This document shows positions 20,950 to 32,859 of a stretch of 64,000 nucleotides of DNA, piece by piece. Each line of letters starts with the position of its first letter. Positions within the stretch are counted from its first letter, which is position 1. Made by a program: the position numbers and the translations under genes. The DNA is from Locusta migratoria. Taxonomy: Eukaryota > Arthropoda > Insecta > Orthoptera > Acrididae. The notes below the pieces were generated by a model. The model saw only the letters and a program-made list of their open reading frames with translations. It searched no databases and was not told where the DNA came from. The stretch lies in assembly GCA_026315105.1 (NCBI GenBank), contig CM048750.1, positions 401,670,502-401,734,501 of the forward strand. Direction: 5' to 3'.

Positions 20950-22241
20950 TGAGACGTTCAAATGTGTGTCCATGTTCCAGAATGCATAATGCAATGCGCC
21001 GTCAAAAGGATCTGCAGACGAGATGTAACATCGTCGGTGTGACAGAGTGACATGCGTCCTTGATGCGCCGTTTTAGATCATCTGGGGATGTGGGCTCAGT
21101 GACATAAACACGATCCTTTAGATATCTCCACAAAAAGAAATATACTGGTGTTAAATCGGGCGACCTTGTGGGCCAGGCCGGCTGCGGTGGCCGAGGGGAC
21201 TAAGGCGCTCCACTACGGCCACTACGGTCGGGGGTTCGAATCCTCCCTCGGGCATGGTTATTTGTGCCGGCCTAGTTCGTAAGTAGTTCATAAGTAGTTT
21301 GTAAGTTTAGGGACTGATGACCCCGTAGTTAAGTCCCATAGACTATACAAACATTTTTTTTTTTTTTTTTGCGGGCCATGAAGGAGGACCATGGCGCCCC
21401 AACCATCTTCCTGAAAACCTGTTATTTAGTTCTTCCACAACAGTACACGTAGAATGGGCTGGGTGACCATCGTGCTGTATCCACATATGGACGCTCGTGT
21501 GTAGACACACATGTTCAAGGAGACCACCCAAACTGTCGACTATAAAAGCGTGATATAACTCACCTGTCAGTGTACCTGGGAAGTAGTGTGGATGGATGAT
21601 TTCATCCCCAAGGATTCCACACCACACGTTAATAGACCATCTACGTTGATGGTCGACAGGTCGTACCCACCGAGGACTGTCTACGGCCCAGTAGTGCATG
21701 TTATGGCCATAATTTGCATACTGCCATACTGCATCATAATTTGTGAACATGGACTCATCAGAGAACATAACACTTTGTAAAGACTCCAGTGTGAAATTAC
21801 GCATGGCCCACTCACAGAATGTCACTCTTGCACGGAAATCGTTCCCATGCAGCTCCTGGGTCAGTGACAGGCGGTATGGGTGAAACCTGTGGACATGTAC
21901 TATACGCCACACAGATGTGAGACTGACACCAGCGACTGCAGCAACGGCTCGTAAGCTGACATGAAGATCGTGGTGTAGTGCAGCTAAAACAAACACCTCT
22001 GTCTCCTCAATTCTTGCAGGTCTTCGTCTGTTACTGCGGCGTGATACCAAGCTGCCTGTTAACTGAAGTCGTTATTCGGCACGTAAGAACGTAATGGCTG
22101 CTGGGACTCTTCGGCTAGGATATCTGACGGCACTCGCCGAGCAGCAGCAACATGTGAACGTACTCGTTGTTCGTGTATTTCATCGTCATCCAATGTCAGT
22201 AACTGTGGTATATTGAGCCCCAGTTGTTTGTGTGGCTCCAA
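20950..22241 (-). pseudogene. Tc1/mariner transposase, inactivated
   Basis: The N-terminal DNA-binding part (22241-21950) is in two frames, one ending in a stop at about 22060. It includes LRAVAAVAGVSLTSVWRIV, a helix-turn-helix segment. The catalytic part (22050-21343) has the first Asp in FSDES and the second in QHDGHPAH. After GPPSWPA the SINE at 21176-21372 interrupts. Sequence resumes with SPDLTP, where the expected third acidic residue is replaced by Tyr (TPVYFFLW). It is dead by frameshift, insertion and loss of a catalytic residue. Confidence 0.85.
21176..21372 (+). repeat. tRNA-derived SINE, plus strand, best preserved copy
   Basis: Head GGCCGGCTGCGGTGGCCGAG with a good A box (TGGCCGAGGGG) and perfect B box (GGTTCGAATCC) at about 21232, then the body GGGACTGATGACCCCGTAGT and a long T run. 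Short target duplication GGGCCA at 21170-21175 and 21373-21378. Inserted in the mariner transposase. By its boxes it is derived from a tRNA and transcribed by RNA polymerase III. Confidence 0.95.
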
Positions 22242-22684
22242 CTTTCGGGTATACGGCCGCGTGCGGCGACAGTCGGCAGTCTAACAGCGCATTGTGGAAG
22301 CTTTTCTCTCCGTGACACCGGCGACGTAACAACTCTGCCACACAACATTTCGAAGGCGCATTGCATTATGCACAGCATTTGTGGTATCTGCCCCTGAAAC
22401 TTTGAAGGGTTGTAGCTCCCAAACTAACAGTGATAGCAATGTCGTTTAAATTGATTTGGACGCAGCTGGTTTCAACGAATCCAATGCACGATAGAAAAAC
22501 TATTGTTCCATTTAAAAAATTATATATTTGTGCTGTAACTCTTTGGAAAATGATATAATAAACTATGTTCATAGCTCCGCAGAAAGTGTAACGTTTCTTG
22601 TTTTAACCTATTGCATTAACATTTCCCGTCACCTATGATTTTTACAAGTTACAGAGGCAAACACACTTAATGAAACACCCTGTA

Positions 22685-23031
22685 TGAACAAGTTTTGAAT
22701 TAAATGAATGTATAAAGGTTACATATCATTTGCAAGATGGCGTAATGTGTGGATATATTAGTGAATCACTCTGTAAAATTTCAGAATGTTATTAATTAAA
22801 AAAAAAGACATTGACAAAAGGTGTTCGAATTTGTCCAGTGATATATGTGCGGGGTTACTTAACCTGTTTGGAGAATTCAAACAACAGTACGATAAACTCA
22901 TCAGGTTAATGTGGTGTAACACACTGTAACCATCAAGAAACCATGAACACAAAACTCGGTGCTGGTTTAGAAGATTCTATAGTTGAGGCATTCAGGTATG
23001 ATGATTCAGAAACAGAAAATTATTTTTTTAT
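22685..23031. other. No recognised feature
   Basis: AT-rich sequence between the mariner element and the gag relic. I see nothing in it. Confidence 0.35.
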
Positions 23032-25375
23032 TTATATGTTATGTACATCCACACATAGTTGTTTTCTACTGTCTTTAGTGCTATACACATATTGATAGTT
23101 CATAGTTCTTTTTATTGTTTGACACATTAACACACTGATTGGTTTCTGCACACAAGGGTTAAAGTTTGTTCCTAATCTTATCTTCCTTACTGTGATTCTT
23201 GTACTGGTGCCATACTGCTTGAAGGATTTTCCTCTCAATATCTTCCTTGTTAGAATTTCTTGCACCGCATGATGTACTATTAAGCTCTATTAAGATCAGG
23301 TTCTCACGGTTCCCTACAATACATTCATTGCCCCTTCCACAAGACTCACCATTCAAAATAACATCTTCTTGTACTTCCACATACACCATGCTATCTAATT
23401 CTTCAATATCTTCAACATTAACATCCTCTTCAATCACGCCACAAGTATCAGCAACTTCAACAATATCTTCGACAAAAGCCTCATCATCTTCAACTACTTT
23501 ATAAGGACCGGCAATTCCAACCTCTGCTTCTACAACATCTTCATCAACAGTAAGTACATCTTCGACAACGTCAATAGCAACATTTCCCTGATCCTCAAAC
23601 CTATCATTCAACTATCCACACAGTTTGAATCATCTTCAATCTCACTGTTCATCAATCTACTTAAACCAAACTGTTGTTACTATCTTCTTTATAAATGTTA
23701 CTAGTGTCAAACAATGTGTCAATACACTTTTCATCTAAAATTACTTCTTCAGGTTGTTCCTGCTTCCCAAATACTTCTTTATCTTCACTCCTGTGCATAA
23801 TTTCCCAGAATTTTCTGTCAAACCTCAATTTCTTCACTCAACTTCTGTTGTTGTATCTATGTCGTGTCCATTTGTTACTAGTCTGATTTCGGTTCCAATT
23901 CTTCACCTCAAACTGATAGGCTCCCAATGGGGTGACAGTTAGTTTACCCATCCGTTTTCTCTTCCTGTGGGACTTCTATCTTCGTGACTTCTGTTGTTCT
24001 GCCTCCATTATCTGTTCCTATCATCTTCCCAACTATCATTGTCCCTCGAAAATCTATTATTGTTGTTCTGGTTGCTCTCATTCTCGTAATGGTCCCTATT
24101 CTGTCTCCTGTCGTCTCTCCTGTCCCTGTTGCTATGATTCCACTCCCCAGCTGGTTGATCTCTGGACCAGTTGGTTCTTCTGTCATCATACACTTCAGCT
24201 CTGTCTAACTTCCGTAAATATATCAAGAATTCGTCAATCGAGTTATTAGGACCGTAAGACAATTCCCTCTGCAACTTATCTGATAGTCTTCTCTTCAGTG
24301 CTTCAATCTGGGTAATCTCATCAAAGGGTTGATCTACGTGGACTAATTTCTTCAAATGACTCTCACAGAAATCTTTCATACTCCCTTGGTCCATTCAAAA
24401 ACTCACTCTTAACCCTACCTTGGATAAATTTTGACCAAAATTTGTCTATGAAACTTCTCTCAAACTCCTCATAGAACATATAATTAACAGTCATTTGATT
24501 ACTCCATGACAAAGCATCTCCCTCTAGATATCTCTTAACAAACTTAATTTTAAGTGAATCAGACATTTCATGGGTAAAATAATCATTGCAATAGTGGAGG
24601 AAGTCTTTTGGGTGTAATTTGCCATCACCAGGATACATTTTAGCTTCAATATTCGCAAACATACCCCCACAACTGCCACCTATTCTCTTAGTTACAATAA
24701 CTTCTAGCATTAACTTCATCTTTTTGCACAAAGCTTGCACATCCTGATTACAAGCACCTACATTATTTTCTATCACAGACAATTTCTGGTCAGCCTCAGC
24801 TTTATACCCTTCTACTTTATTTTCTAGAACTTCCCTAGTCTCCCTGATTTCTGGCCTTAACACAGTACCTTCTTGTTGTACATACTTATCTAAAATACTG
24901 TATTCTCAGAATTTTTCGCAATTTTAAGACTCAGATTTGACTCTACTTCCCCAATTTTAATTTCCACAGTGTCAACACCAGCTTTGAGTTGGCTCTACCC
25001 TGTGAAAACTCTCTCTTTCAAATCATCTAAATATTTCTTCAAATCCAATACTAATTACTTTGTGTTATCTAACTTTTTATTTGAAGAAGGTATTTGTTCC
25101 CCTAATTTCTCACTCACTGCCACTACTCGATAAGCTATCTGCTGGCTTATTTGCTGAGTCAGAACATTCAGTAAACTTGCAAGAGCCGGTCACACAACTT
25201 CCTCTCCTGGCGTTTCACTGTTATTTGCCACTGGGGTACTACCAAGTAAATTTGCTTCAGTCATGTCCATGTTTTCGTTTGGGCTATTAAAGGAGACCTC
25301 TCCACTTTCCTCTTGATTCACACTATCACGTTTCTTTTTAACACTATGGTTTTTCTCCACTTTGGCTGTCTGCAA
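23032..25375 (-). pseudogene. LTR-retrotransposon gag remnant
   Basis: Minus-strand pieces in order. 25190-25375: a charged N-terminal part. 24363-24863: the capsid-like retrotransposon gag domain (MYPGDGKLHPKDFLHYCNDY, then LKIKFVKRYLEGDALSW). 24008-24394: the end of that domain (ALKRRLSDKLQRELSYGPN), then an Arg/Asn/Asp-rich basic tail. 23159-23611: a very acidic Val/Asp/Glu-rich region. No CCHC knuckle, protease or RT follows, and no LTR is seen. Probably Ty3/gypsy-like from the gag pattern. Confidence 0.65.
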
Positions 25376-25939
25376 TCGGTTGTTCCATTGGTTATGGTTT
25401 CATTCCATGCACATCAAGATATTATTACGATTTCGTATAGTTTTTCTTTTACCTAAAATATAACAGAAATTAACATATGTTCTCCCACACACTAATCACA
25501 GCTATCCTCCACCACTTATCAAGGCAGTAACAAAAGGAAAAACTGTTTTAAGTAAATGTCATCCAATGACGCTTCGTTTAAAAGTGAAGGCACACACGAA
25601 AGAAGCTCGAATAAATGACATACAAAGAAGGAACAGTGATGAATTTTTTTCATATCAGGAAATAGTCAATTCTGATGAGGCAGAGGAGTGGATAATTGAA
25701 ATGAATTATTTGGAACATCATTAGTCTTGGAAACTGTCTGCACTATCATCTGGTGTAATTCCTGTAAAGAACAGATGGGTTTTTAGCCCTTTGAACGCTG
25801 CAGACGGGATATAATGCAGCGCTCCACCGGGCCGTGGGGTCGAGGGAAGTGGTTTGCCGCGGCAGTGGTATTTCCAGCGGGCCCTGCAGGCAGCATTCAC
25901 CATTCGGCCTGGCCAGTACCTGGGCACTAATGCCGAGAA
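25376..25939. other. No recognised gene
   Basis: A short plus-strand reading at about 25535-25723 (with KAHTKEARINDIQRRNSDEF) ends at a stop, and a GC-rich block lies at 25790-25920. Neither is recognised. Confidence 0.3.
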
Positions 25940-26100
25940 AAAATGTTCAAATGTTTGTAGAACTTAACTACGGGGTCATCAGTCCCTAAGTTTACAAACT
26001 ACTTATGAACTACCTAAGACTAAGGACGGCACAAACATCCATGCCCGAGGGGGGATTCGAACCCCCGACCATAGTGGCCGTGCAGACCGTGACCGTGGCT
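25940..26100 (-). repeat. tRNA-derived SINE, minus strand, head shortened
   Basis: Minus strand: B box GGTTCGAATCCCC-like at about 26052-26063, body CATCAGTCCCTAA complement, tail AACATTTGAACATTTTTT. The 5' head is cut where the LINE A tail begins. Confidence 0.85.
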
Positions 26101-26104
26101 TGTG

Positions 26105-27440
26105 TTAGTTCAAGGTACTGAAAATCAAGTTGATACATACCTACCATAATATCGCTTTATTTATTCTACATCTAAATCTGCATAATAACTCTCCAAATCA
26201 TATTTAACTGCATGGAAGAGGGTTCATCGAACCACTTTAATGATATTTCTCTACCATTCCATTCTCTAATAGCACACAGAGAAAGAGGAACACCTGAATA
26301 TTTATGTTTTCGATCTGTTCTCTCTTACTTATTATGATTATTGTGTCTCGCTATGTGACTACTAAGAGAATAAGTTCACATTCGGAGAAGAAGGTTGGTG
26401 AAAGAAAATTCACAAACAGATCTCGAGGCAATGAATAAACTCTCTCCCCTCTATTGGGATAACACAAAACGAGTTGCCATTCTCTGAAGTTTCTCTAAAT
26501 CGTCAGTCAGTCCCTCTTGGTGGGGATCCCAGAACGCGTAACAGTACTCCACAACAGGACGCTCATATATAGTGTAGACAGTAACTTTAGTAGAACTGTT
26601 GCGTCTTCTAAGTTTTCTGCCAATGAAACGCAGCCTTTGGTTTGCCCTCCCCACAATATTTTCTGTGTGTTCTTTCAAAAAGTTCAAATGTTTGTAAATC
26701 TATGATACTCGACTACTCTGGTTATCAGTCCCTAGGCTTACAAACAACTTAAACTAACTTAAACAAACAAAGGATAAACACACCACCCATTCCTGAAAGA
26801 CGACTTCGATGATGAGTAACTATGCTCTGCAACAAGGCTCCTTAGAGTAATCAGCAACGCCACTGTGACTGTTCTTTCCAATTTAATATTTTCATAATTG
26901 TAATTGCTAGGTATTTAGTTGAATTTAGGGCCTGTAGATTTGACTGATTTATCGTCTAAATGAAGTTTAACAGGTTTCTTTTAGTGCTCATATGTATGAC
27001 TTTACACTTATTATTAAGGGTTAACTACAAATTTTGTGCTCCATGCAGTTGCTTTTGTTCTTCTGGTGACTTTACTAGTCGATAAATGACAGCATAATCC
27101 ACTAACAATCTAAGAGAGTTGATCAGATTGACTCCTAAATGGTCCGCAAAGATAATAAACAATAGGGGTCCTACACTTCCCCAAAGAACACCAGATATCT
27201 CTTCTGCTTTACTCTTTACTTTCCAGCAATTACTACATACTGTGTCCATGTAGAGAGGATATCGCGAATCCACATTTCAAGTTCCGAATCGCAGTGCGAG
27301 CAGGATGCAATTTGACGATTATTGAAGAATGCGATACTAATGCCTACTTTGACCTGTGACGTCACCAGTAAGGCGGAAAACCCAATTTCACTTGTATACA
27401 GCATTATAACCATCATATCACTCTTTACACCCGCAAACAA
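26105..27440 (-). mobile_element. LINE family A (CR1/Jockey-like), 5'-truncated, minus strand
   Basis: The 3' end is at 26105 with AGAGGGTTCATCGAACCACT. Coding remnants on the minus strand: 26451-26687 (C-terminal NQRLRFIGRKLRRRN part shared with the LINE at 55.2-57.1 kb) and 27025-27440 (RT part with WGSVGPLLFIIF). The catalytic FADD box is read as LLVDYAVIYR, so one of its two Asp residues is lost. The SINE fragment at 26690-26850 interrupts. Confidence 0.8.
26690..26850 (-). repeat. tRNA-derived SINE fragment, minus strand
   Basis: Tail AAAGTTCAAATGTTTGTAAA and body (TCAGTCCCTAGGCTTACAAA) are clear. The tRNA-like head is strongly decayed (no recognisable B box). Confidence 0.65.
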
Positions 27441-27561
27441 AGATCAATAACTTGCGAAATTCTTTAAAACACAGTTTACGTGATGGCTGCATCTGCTTAA
27501 GATGTACATATTGTTGGTGGTACAAGTTCAGATCACTGGCAGTGATGTACTGAAGTTACAT

Positions 27562-27840
27562 GACGCCACGGTGATGTGGCCGAGCATTCCAAGGTGCCTA
27601 TCTGCAGAGCGCGCCGCTGTTCGCCTTCTGAGGTTAGAGTCCTCCTTCAGGCATGGGCGAATTTGTTGTTAAGTTAGTTTAAATAGTTTTTAAGTCTAAG
27701 GACTGATGACAAGGTTGATTTGATTTTCTCAGGGAAGCCAAAATAGTCTTGGTCCAACCCGTCACTGCCCGCACTAAAACTAAGTTTATTGTGTGGAGAT
27801 GACACGGTTAGTCCCATAGATTTACAATAATTTTAACATT
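27562..27840 (+). repeat. tRNA-derived SINE, plus strand, interrupted by an ultrashort insertion
   Basis: Head CGCCACGGTGATGTGGCCGAG, worn B box GGTTAGAGTCC at about 27633, body with TTTAAGTCTAAGGACTGATGAC, then a foreign segment (27717-27797), then GGTTAGTCCCATAGATTTACAA. Removing the insertion and one 12-nt duplication restores the usual SINE body. Confidence 0.85.
27717..27797 (-). mobile_element. Ultrashort retroposon-like unit, copy 1
   Basis: An 81-nt insertion within a SINE, flanked by the 12-nt direct repeat GATGACAAGGTT / GATGACACGGTT (27705-27716, 27798-27809). Read on the minus strand it begins CCACACAATAAACTTAGTTT, contains a hairpin-forming start and a central TTGGACCAAGACTATTTTGG hairpin, and ends with an A-rich AAAATCAAATC tail. 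About 90% identical to the unit at 53432-53506. See findings. Confidence 0.75.
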
Positions 27841-28389
27841 TATGTGGCGATATATGCAGCGGTAGTCTTGTAGCACACATGGATAGTTTTGCCGGTCAGC
27901 TGTCTGTCTACGAGAGTGAAACAGTCGTCTTCCGATGAAAATTATGACGACGTATTAAATAGTCACCATATTGTAATGTCAATTGCAAACAATCAATAGG
28001 TATTTCAAATTCTTAGTATTTCCTGCTCGCTATATGGTTGCATTGGGTGTGAACGTAAATGTATCAACTTGTACTGTAAAATGTAATGAAACATTTGTAA
28101 AATAACAAAAAAAGTAATTCCTCACTTTCATTCATTTAATCGAATGGTCTATCATAACGACGCTGCGAAAGTATAACAGACACTCACAAGAGTAAACCAG
28201 CCAGTTGCTTCGACTTATGCACTATAAAAATAATCATTCGTTTCATGCCTGTCATTGGTTACATCGAAGTGACATGCCATGGTTACCCATTTTGGCACTG
28301 GCCCAATGACTGATGGGAAGTGAAGGCAGCCTATCAGGAGTGGCGTTAAGACAGACAATAAGAATGTCTTTTTTTTTCTTTCCCAAGTT
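27841..28389. other. No recognised feature
   Basis: AT-rich non-coding sequence. Nothing recognised. Confidence 0.35.
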
Positions 28390-30093
28390 TGAATTGTTGT
28401 TGTTATGGTCTTCAGTCCGGAGACTGGTTTGATGCAGCTCTCCTCCCTACTCTATCCTGAGCAAGCCTTTTCATCTCCTCATAAGAACGGCAACCCACAT
28501 CCACTTGAATCTGCTTACTATACGCGTCTCTTGGTCTCCCTCTGCGATTTGTACCCCACACACTTCCCTCCAATGCTAAATTTACGATTCCCTGATGTCT
28601 AAGAATGTGTCCTACCAAGCGATCCCTTCTTTTAGTCAGGGTATGCCAAAAATTCCTTTTCTCACCAATTCTGTTCAGTACCTCTTCATTAGTTATGCGA
28701 TCTACCCACCTAATCTTCAGCATTCTTCTGTAGCACCACATTTCAAAAGCCTCTATTCTCTTCCTGTCCACACTGCTTATCGTCCATGTTTCACTCCCGT
28801 ACAAGGCAACACTCCACACAAATGCCTTCAGAAAGGACTTCCTTACCCTTAAATTAATATTCGATGTTAGCAAATTTCTCTTTTTCAAAAATGCTTTTCT
28901 TCCCGTTGCCATTCTGCATTTTATATCCTCTGTACTGCGACCATCGCATGTTATTTTACTACCCAAGTAACAAAACTCATCTACCACCTTCATTGTTTCG
29001 TTACCTAATCTAATTCCTTCAGCATTGCCTGATTTTCTAAGACCGCATTCCATTATTTTTGTTTTGCTCTTGTTAATGTTCATTTTATACGCTCTCTTCA
29101 ACACACTGTCCATTCCATTCAACTGCTCTTCCAGGTCCTTTGCTGTATCTGACAGAATTACAATGTCATCAGCAAAACGCAATGTTTTTATTTCTTCCCC
29201 CAGAACTTTAATCCCTATTCCAAATTTTTCCTTGCTTTCCTTCACCACCTGCTCGATGTACAAATTGAATAAGATCGGAGAAAGGCTACAACCCTGTCTT
29301 ACTCCCTTCCCAACTGATGCTTCCCTTTCATGCCCTTCGAGTCTAATAACTGCGGTCTGGCTTTTGTACAAGTTATAAATAACTCTCCTTTCCCTGTATT
29401 TTACCCCTGCTGACTTCAGAATTTGAAAGAGTGTATTCCAGTCAACATTGTCAAATGCTTTCTCCAAATCTACAAAAGCTAAAAATGTAGGTTTGCCTTT
29501 CCTTAATCTGTCTTCTAAGATAAGCCGTAAAGTGAGTATTGTTCCTATGTCCCTCCTGAATCCAAACTGATCTTCCCCGAGGTCAGCTTCTACCAGCTTT
29601 TCCATTCTCCTGTAGATTATTCGTGTTAAAATTTTGAACCCTGACTTATCAAACTGATGGTTCTGTAATTATCACACCTGTCTGCGCCTGATTTCTTTGG
29701 AATGGGGATTATAACATTTTTCTTGAAGTCTGAGGGTATTTCGCCTGTCTCATACATCCTACACACCAGTTCAAACAGTCTTGTCATGGCTGGCTCTCCC
29801 AGAGACTTTAGTAGCTCTGAGGGTATGTCATCTACTCCTGGGGCCTTGTTCCGACCTAGGTCTCTCAAGGCTCTGTCAAATTCATCTCTCAGAATACTAT
29901 CTCCTATTTCATCTTGATCTACTTCCTCTTCCCTTCCTACAACATCGTTTCTAAGTCCATTTCCTTTGTAGAGCTGTTCTATGTACTCTTTCCACCTTTC
30001 AGCTTTCCCTTCTTTGCTGAGAACTGGTTTCCCATCTGAGTTCTTGATATTCATGGAGTTGCTTTTCTTGTCCCCAAATGTCTCTTTTATTTT
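28390..30093 (-). mobile_element. LINE family C (RTE-like), 5'-truncated, minus strand
   Basis: The 3' end carries a TTGTTGTTG tail next to ATGGTCTTCAGTCCGGAGAC. The 5' end at about 30093 cuts the ORF upstream of the reverse transcriptase, so the endonuclease is absent. A second copy of the family lies at 62409-63435 in the same orientation. Confidence 0.9.
28412..30093 (-). pseudogene. LINE reverse transcriptase, nearly intact
   Basis: Two frames. 29626-30093 has the RT N-terminal part (RNKAPGVDDIPSELLKS, then FKKNVIIPIPKKS). 28412-29605 is a 397-residue open reading with GFRRDIGT, FLAFVDLEKAFD, GVRQGCSLSPILFN, the catalytic LRFADDIVIL, and a C-terminal domain with LYGSETWT, FEMWCYRRMLKI and a GHILRH motif. 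There is one frameshift near 29610-29635 and otherwise no stop, so the copy is fairly young. It would copy element RNA into DNA at the target. The clade call (RTE-like) is from the C-terminal pattern and is less certain than the RT call. Confidence 0.85.
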
Positions 30094-30233
30094 CTTAATT
30101 TCTACCAGTGTAACGAGCAGCAATACCATTTACAAGTAAATCTTCTAAAACAATGCGTATGTCACGATTATGCTATGTTACTCGAAAAAAATATGGTTGT
30201 CCACAACTCTGAATTGTTTTCAAAGTGTAAGGA
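30094..30233. repeat. 140-bp perfect direct repeat, copy 1
   Basis: Identical by eye to 30482-30621, beginning CTTAATTTCTACCAGTGTAA and ending CAAAGTGTAAGGA. The offset is exactly 388. Copy 1 touches the 5' end of the LINE. Confidence 0.9.
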
Positions 30234-30481
30234 AATTCTCTGTTGTTGCAAAATGTTAAGGACTCTTTTGGGAATGCCGATCGAAATGGAAATATTACAC
30301 AAAAAGAGCCATTACATGGATGTAACAGAATTTCTAATTACTGGTATCTGAGCACTTTTACCTTGTTTCTTCTCAAATCTACTTACGCCCACCTTGTGAC
30401 TGTTTAGCTATTTATTTATTTTTGTTTTTAACGAACTTAATGACTTTTGCAATTGTTGTTATCAGGCACCTAATAACAAAA

Positions 30482-30621
30482 CTTAATTTCTACCAGTGTA
30501 ACGAGCAGCAATACCATTTACAAGTAAATCTTCTAAAACAATGCGTATGTCACGATTATGCTATGTTACTCGAAAAAAATATGGTTGTCCACAACTCTGA
30601 ATTGTTTTCAAAGTGTAAGGA
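30482..30621. repeat. 140-bp perfect direct repeat, copy 2
   Basis: Second copy of the unit at 30094-30233. An open reading of 77 residues on the plus strand (30422-30655) crosses it, but I recognise no domain. Confidence 0.9.
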
Positions 30622-31086
30622 TGTCTTTAATACACTCAAAGGCACTAGAGATTAGCTGCCTTCATTTCACACCAGTCATCACGCAATTACCAACATTACA
30701 TCTACTAGAATCGACTTTCACTAAACCTACAAAATTTTTATCTGAGAGTCATTTAACTCAATACAGTAGCTACAAACGCGATCTACAGAACAACTTTTTG
30801 TTGATCCCTCATTTCTCTAAAGAAGAAAGTAATGTAATTTCTTGGCTTTATAAAAACACTAGGCTACAATTTTACATCCAGCAGTGGTGGCGTAGTATGC
30901 TGATGTTGGCAACAACAATTGAATCTGCATTGCAAACTCAATCCCATGTAATGAGGAGAATTGTCTTTGTGTTGAAATAAACAAATAATGTTCATTGTTC
31001 TGTATGGTTAACAGGTTCGTTTCTGTACCCTCCTTCAGTCAGTAAATTAATTATCATTAGTAGAATCACTTTTTATGTTCTACCTA
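30622..31086. other. No recognised gene
   Basis: Contains a 140-residue plus-strand reading (30558-30980) without known motif. It may be a relic or chance reading. Confidence 0.3.
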
Positions 31087-31660
31087 ACTAGCTCAATTTT
31101 ATAAAAAATAAAAAATTGTTCTGTAACACCCACAATTTTGTTATTTTTCACAAAATTGACCTAGTTATCCAGAACATACAAAATGAAACTACTTTCCCTT
31201 TCACTCAATAATTCATAATTATGGTATAATATAATGACATTTATTTTACATACGTTTTCCATGAGTGTATGTAATTTAATTAAATATATCAGAGAATTAA
31301 TTATTACTTTAAAAACAATTTTTAAAAAAGCATTTTTTACAACTTTTCAAAGTCCTAAAAATTGTCGTATTTTTTTACTTTTGTGAAAAAAGTTATATTA
31401 AAGAATAAATATATAAAATTATTTACTTTCTGCTTTAGCAGCCTTAATACAATTATGATCTGTTGTTTCTAAATGTTTTGATATAAAACTTATTTGTAGT
31501 TTTTCCAATTCACAAGTAACTTTAAATTTCTGACTTTCTATACAAACAAACAATGTCCACCTGTTCGATATTTATCTTTATAAATTTCGTCAATACATTT
31601 TTAATCGTACATTCACTACACTGTCTTAATTGTGGCATAGTGTTGTCCATTGAAATAAAA
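31087..31660. repeat. Left terminal inverted repeat of Polinton P2
   Basis: Pairs with 48868-49438. Matching blocks include GCTGCTAAAGCAGAAA, ACAATTAAGACAGTGTA and GAAAGGGAAAGTAG (read on the minus strand). It carries the decayed left copy of the small Cys-containing ORF. Confidence 0.85.
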
Positions 31661-32859
31661 TATATTGATTTTCAAAAACTGCAAAAAATCTGTCACATTG
31701 TCCTACACACAACTTGTGTTTCAGACTCCTCTAACCTTATGTACACAGCACTACACGAAGACTAAGTTCTGAATTAACAGAACCGCTTCTTGTATTTGGG
31801 CAGTTATTAAGTGAAGTTGTTGGATAATTTAGCCTAATGGCTAGCACACTTCACACAAATACATTATAATGACCTTTTGATATGCGCACTCTCATTGGTC
31901 AACGATTTGTGAAGTTTGGCTGAAGCAAAACAGTTTGAAGATTGTATATATAGTTGGTATTCAACAGATGAAGTTGTTTTAAATTTCTTTATTTTCGTTT
32001 TCTTATTTCTGATGTAAATGAATAATTTTCTTCAAATTTTCAAATTTCGTTTGAAATGTTGTTTACATATAATGATTATTACCATACTCAAATTAACAAC
32101 AGAAAAAAAGTTATTCACATTTATAATCAGGAAGCATCCCACATTAAAGTATATTGAACCAACATCAGTGCCATCTATTGACAGACTTTAGAATCATAGA
32201 TGTCTATTCTGCTCTGAAAGTACAGCTAGAAAAACACAAAAAATGCGACAAGTGTGTAGCTTGAAACATAAAATGCAACAATCTCAGTTTTTGGTATAAA
32301 ACGAAAAAGCTGATTTTTTTCTTCAGATACGATCGTCTGGATACTATAGTAGGCCATATACCGAATTTCACCAAAATAACTTAATAAACATAAAAGTCGA
32401 TGATCATGACTCAGCAATTCTTGACTTTAGATTAAGTGATGATCTCTCAGCCAAATATTAACCAATTTTAAACATTCAAAGTGCTAACATAAACTACATC
32501 AAAAGAGCTATCTAGAAAAATATATAGAAACAAATCAGCGACAGCTAAAGCAGACTTAGACTGTAGCAGAAATTATTTACTAAGTAAGATACTAAAATTG
32601 TTATTTTTTCTAGATTTCTTAAAATGTTCATAAATTAATATAAGTTAATACTTTTATAATTTTTTTAAATTTTTCATACACTTATATAGAAGCAAATATC
32701 AATAATGAAGAATTTTGTGTAAGTAAACTGTGTTGTGCATCATATGTAAGATTCTTTTTACCATACATTATTAAATAAGCAATTGTATCAATTTATCATT
32801 AAAAGTTGCACAAAGTTTCATAGTTGTGTTCTGTGTAGTTTCAACGTTCATTCTATGTG
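31661..32859. other. AT-rich Polinton interior without recognised gene
   Basis: About 1.2 kb between the left repeat and the capsid gene. Short readings only. I cannot identify a gene. Confidence 0.35.

Larger units (their letters stand above)
20583..22682. mobile_element. Tc1/mariner-superfamily element with about 310-bp inverted repeats
   Basis: Starts CAAGGTGTTTCACTAAG and ends CTTAATGAAACACCCTG, with TA on both sides (20581-20582, 22683-22684). The outer about 310 bases on each side are inverted copies (for example TTTCTGCGGAGCTATGAACA and its complement). The transposase is on the minus strand. A MITE with the same ends is at 59717-60534. Confidence 0.9.

Noticed and set aside
21176..21260. 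Possible tRNA gene (A and B boxes, GGTTCGAATCC)
   Set aside because: The tRNA-like head is followed by the SINE body and a target duplication. The same holds for the other tRNA-like heads of the window, so no tRNA gene is called.
23247..24249. Plus-strand readings rich in Ser/Thr and Pro
   Set aside because: They lie opposite the gag relic and reflect its biased composition.
28405..29378. Plus-strand readings opposite the LINE (28405-28852, 29025-29378)
   Set aside because: They are antisense shadows of the well-supported minus-strand reverse transcriptase.
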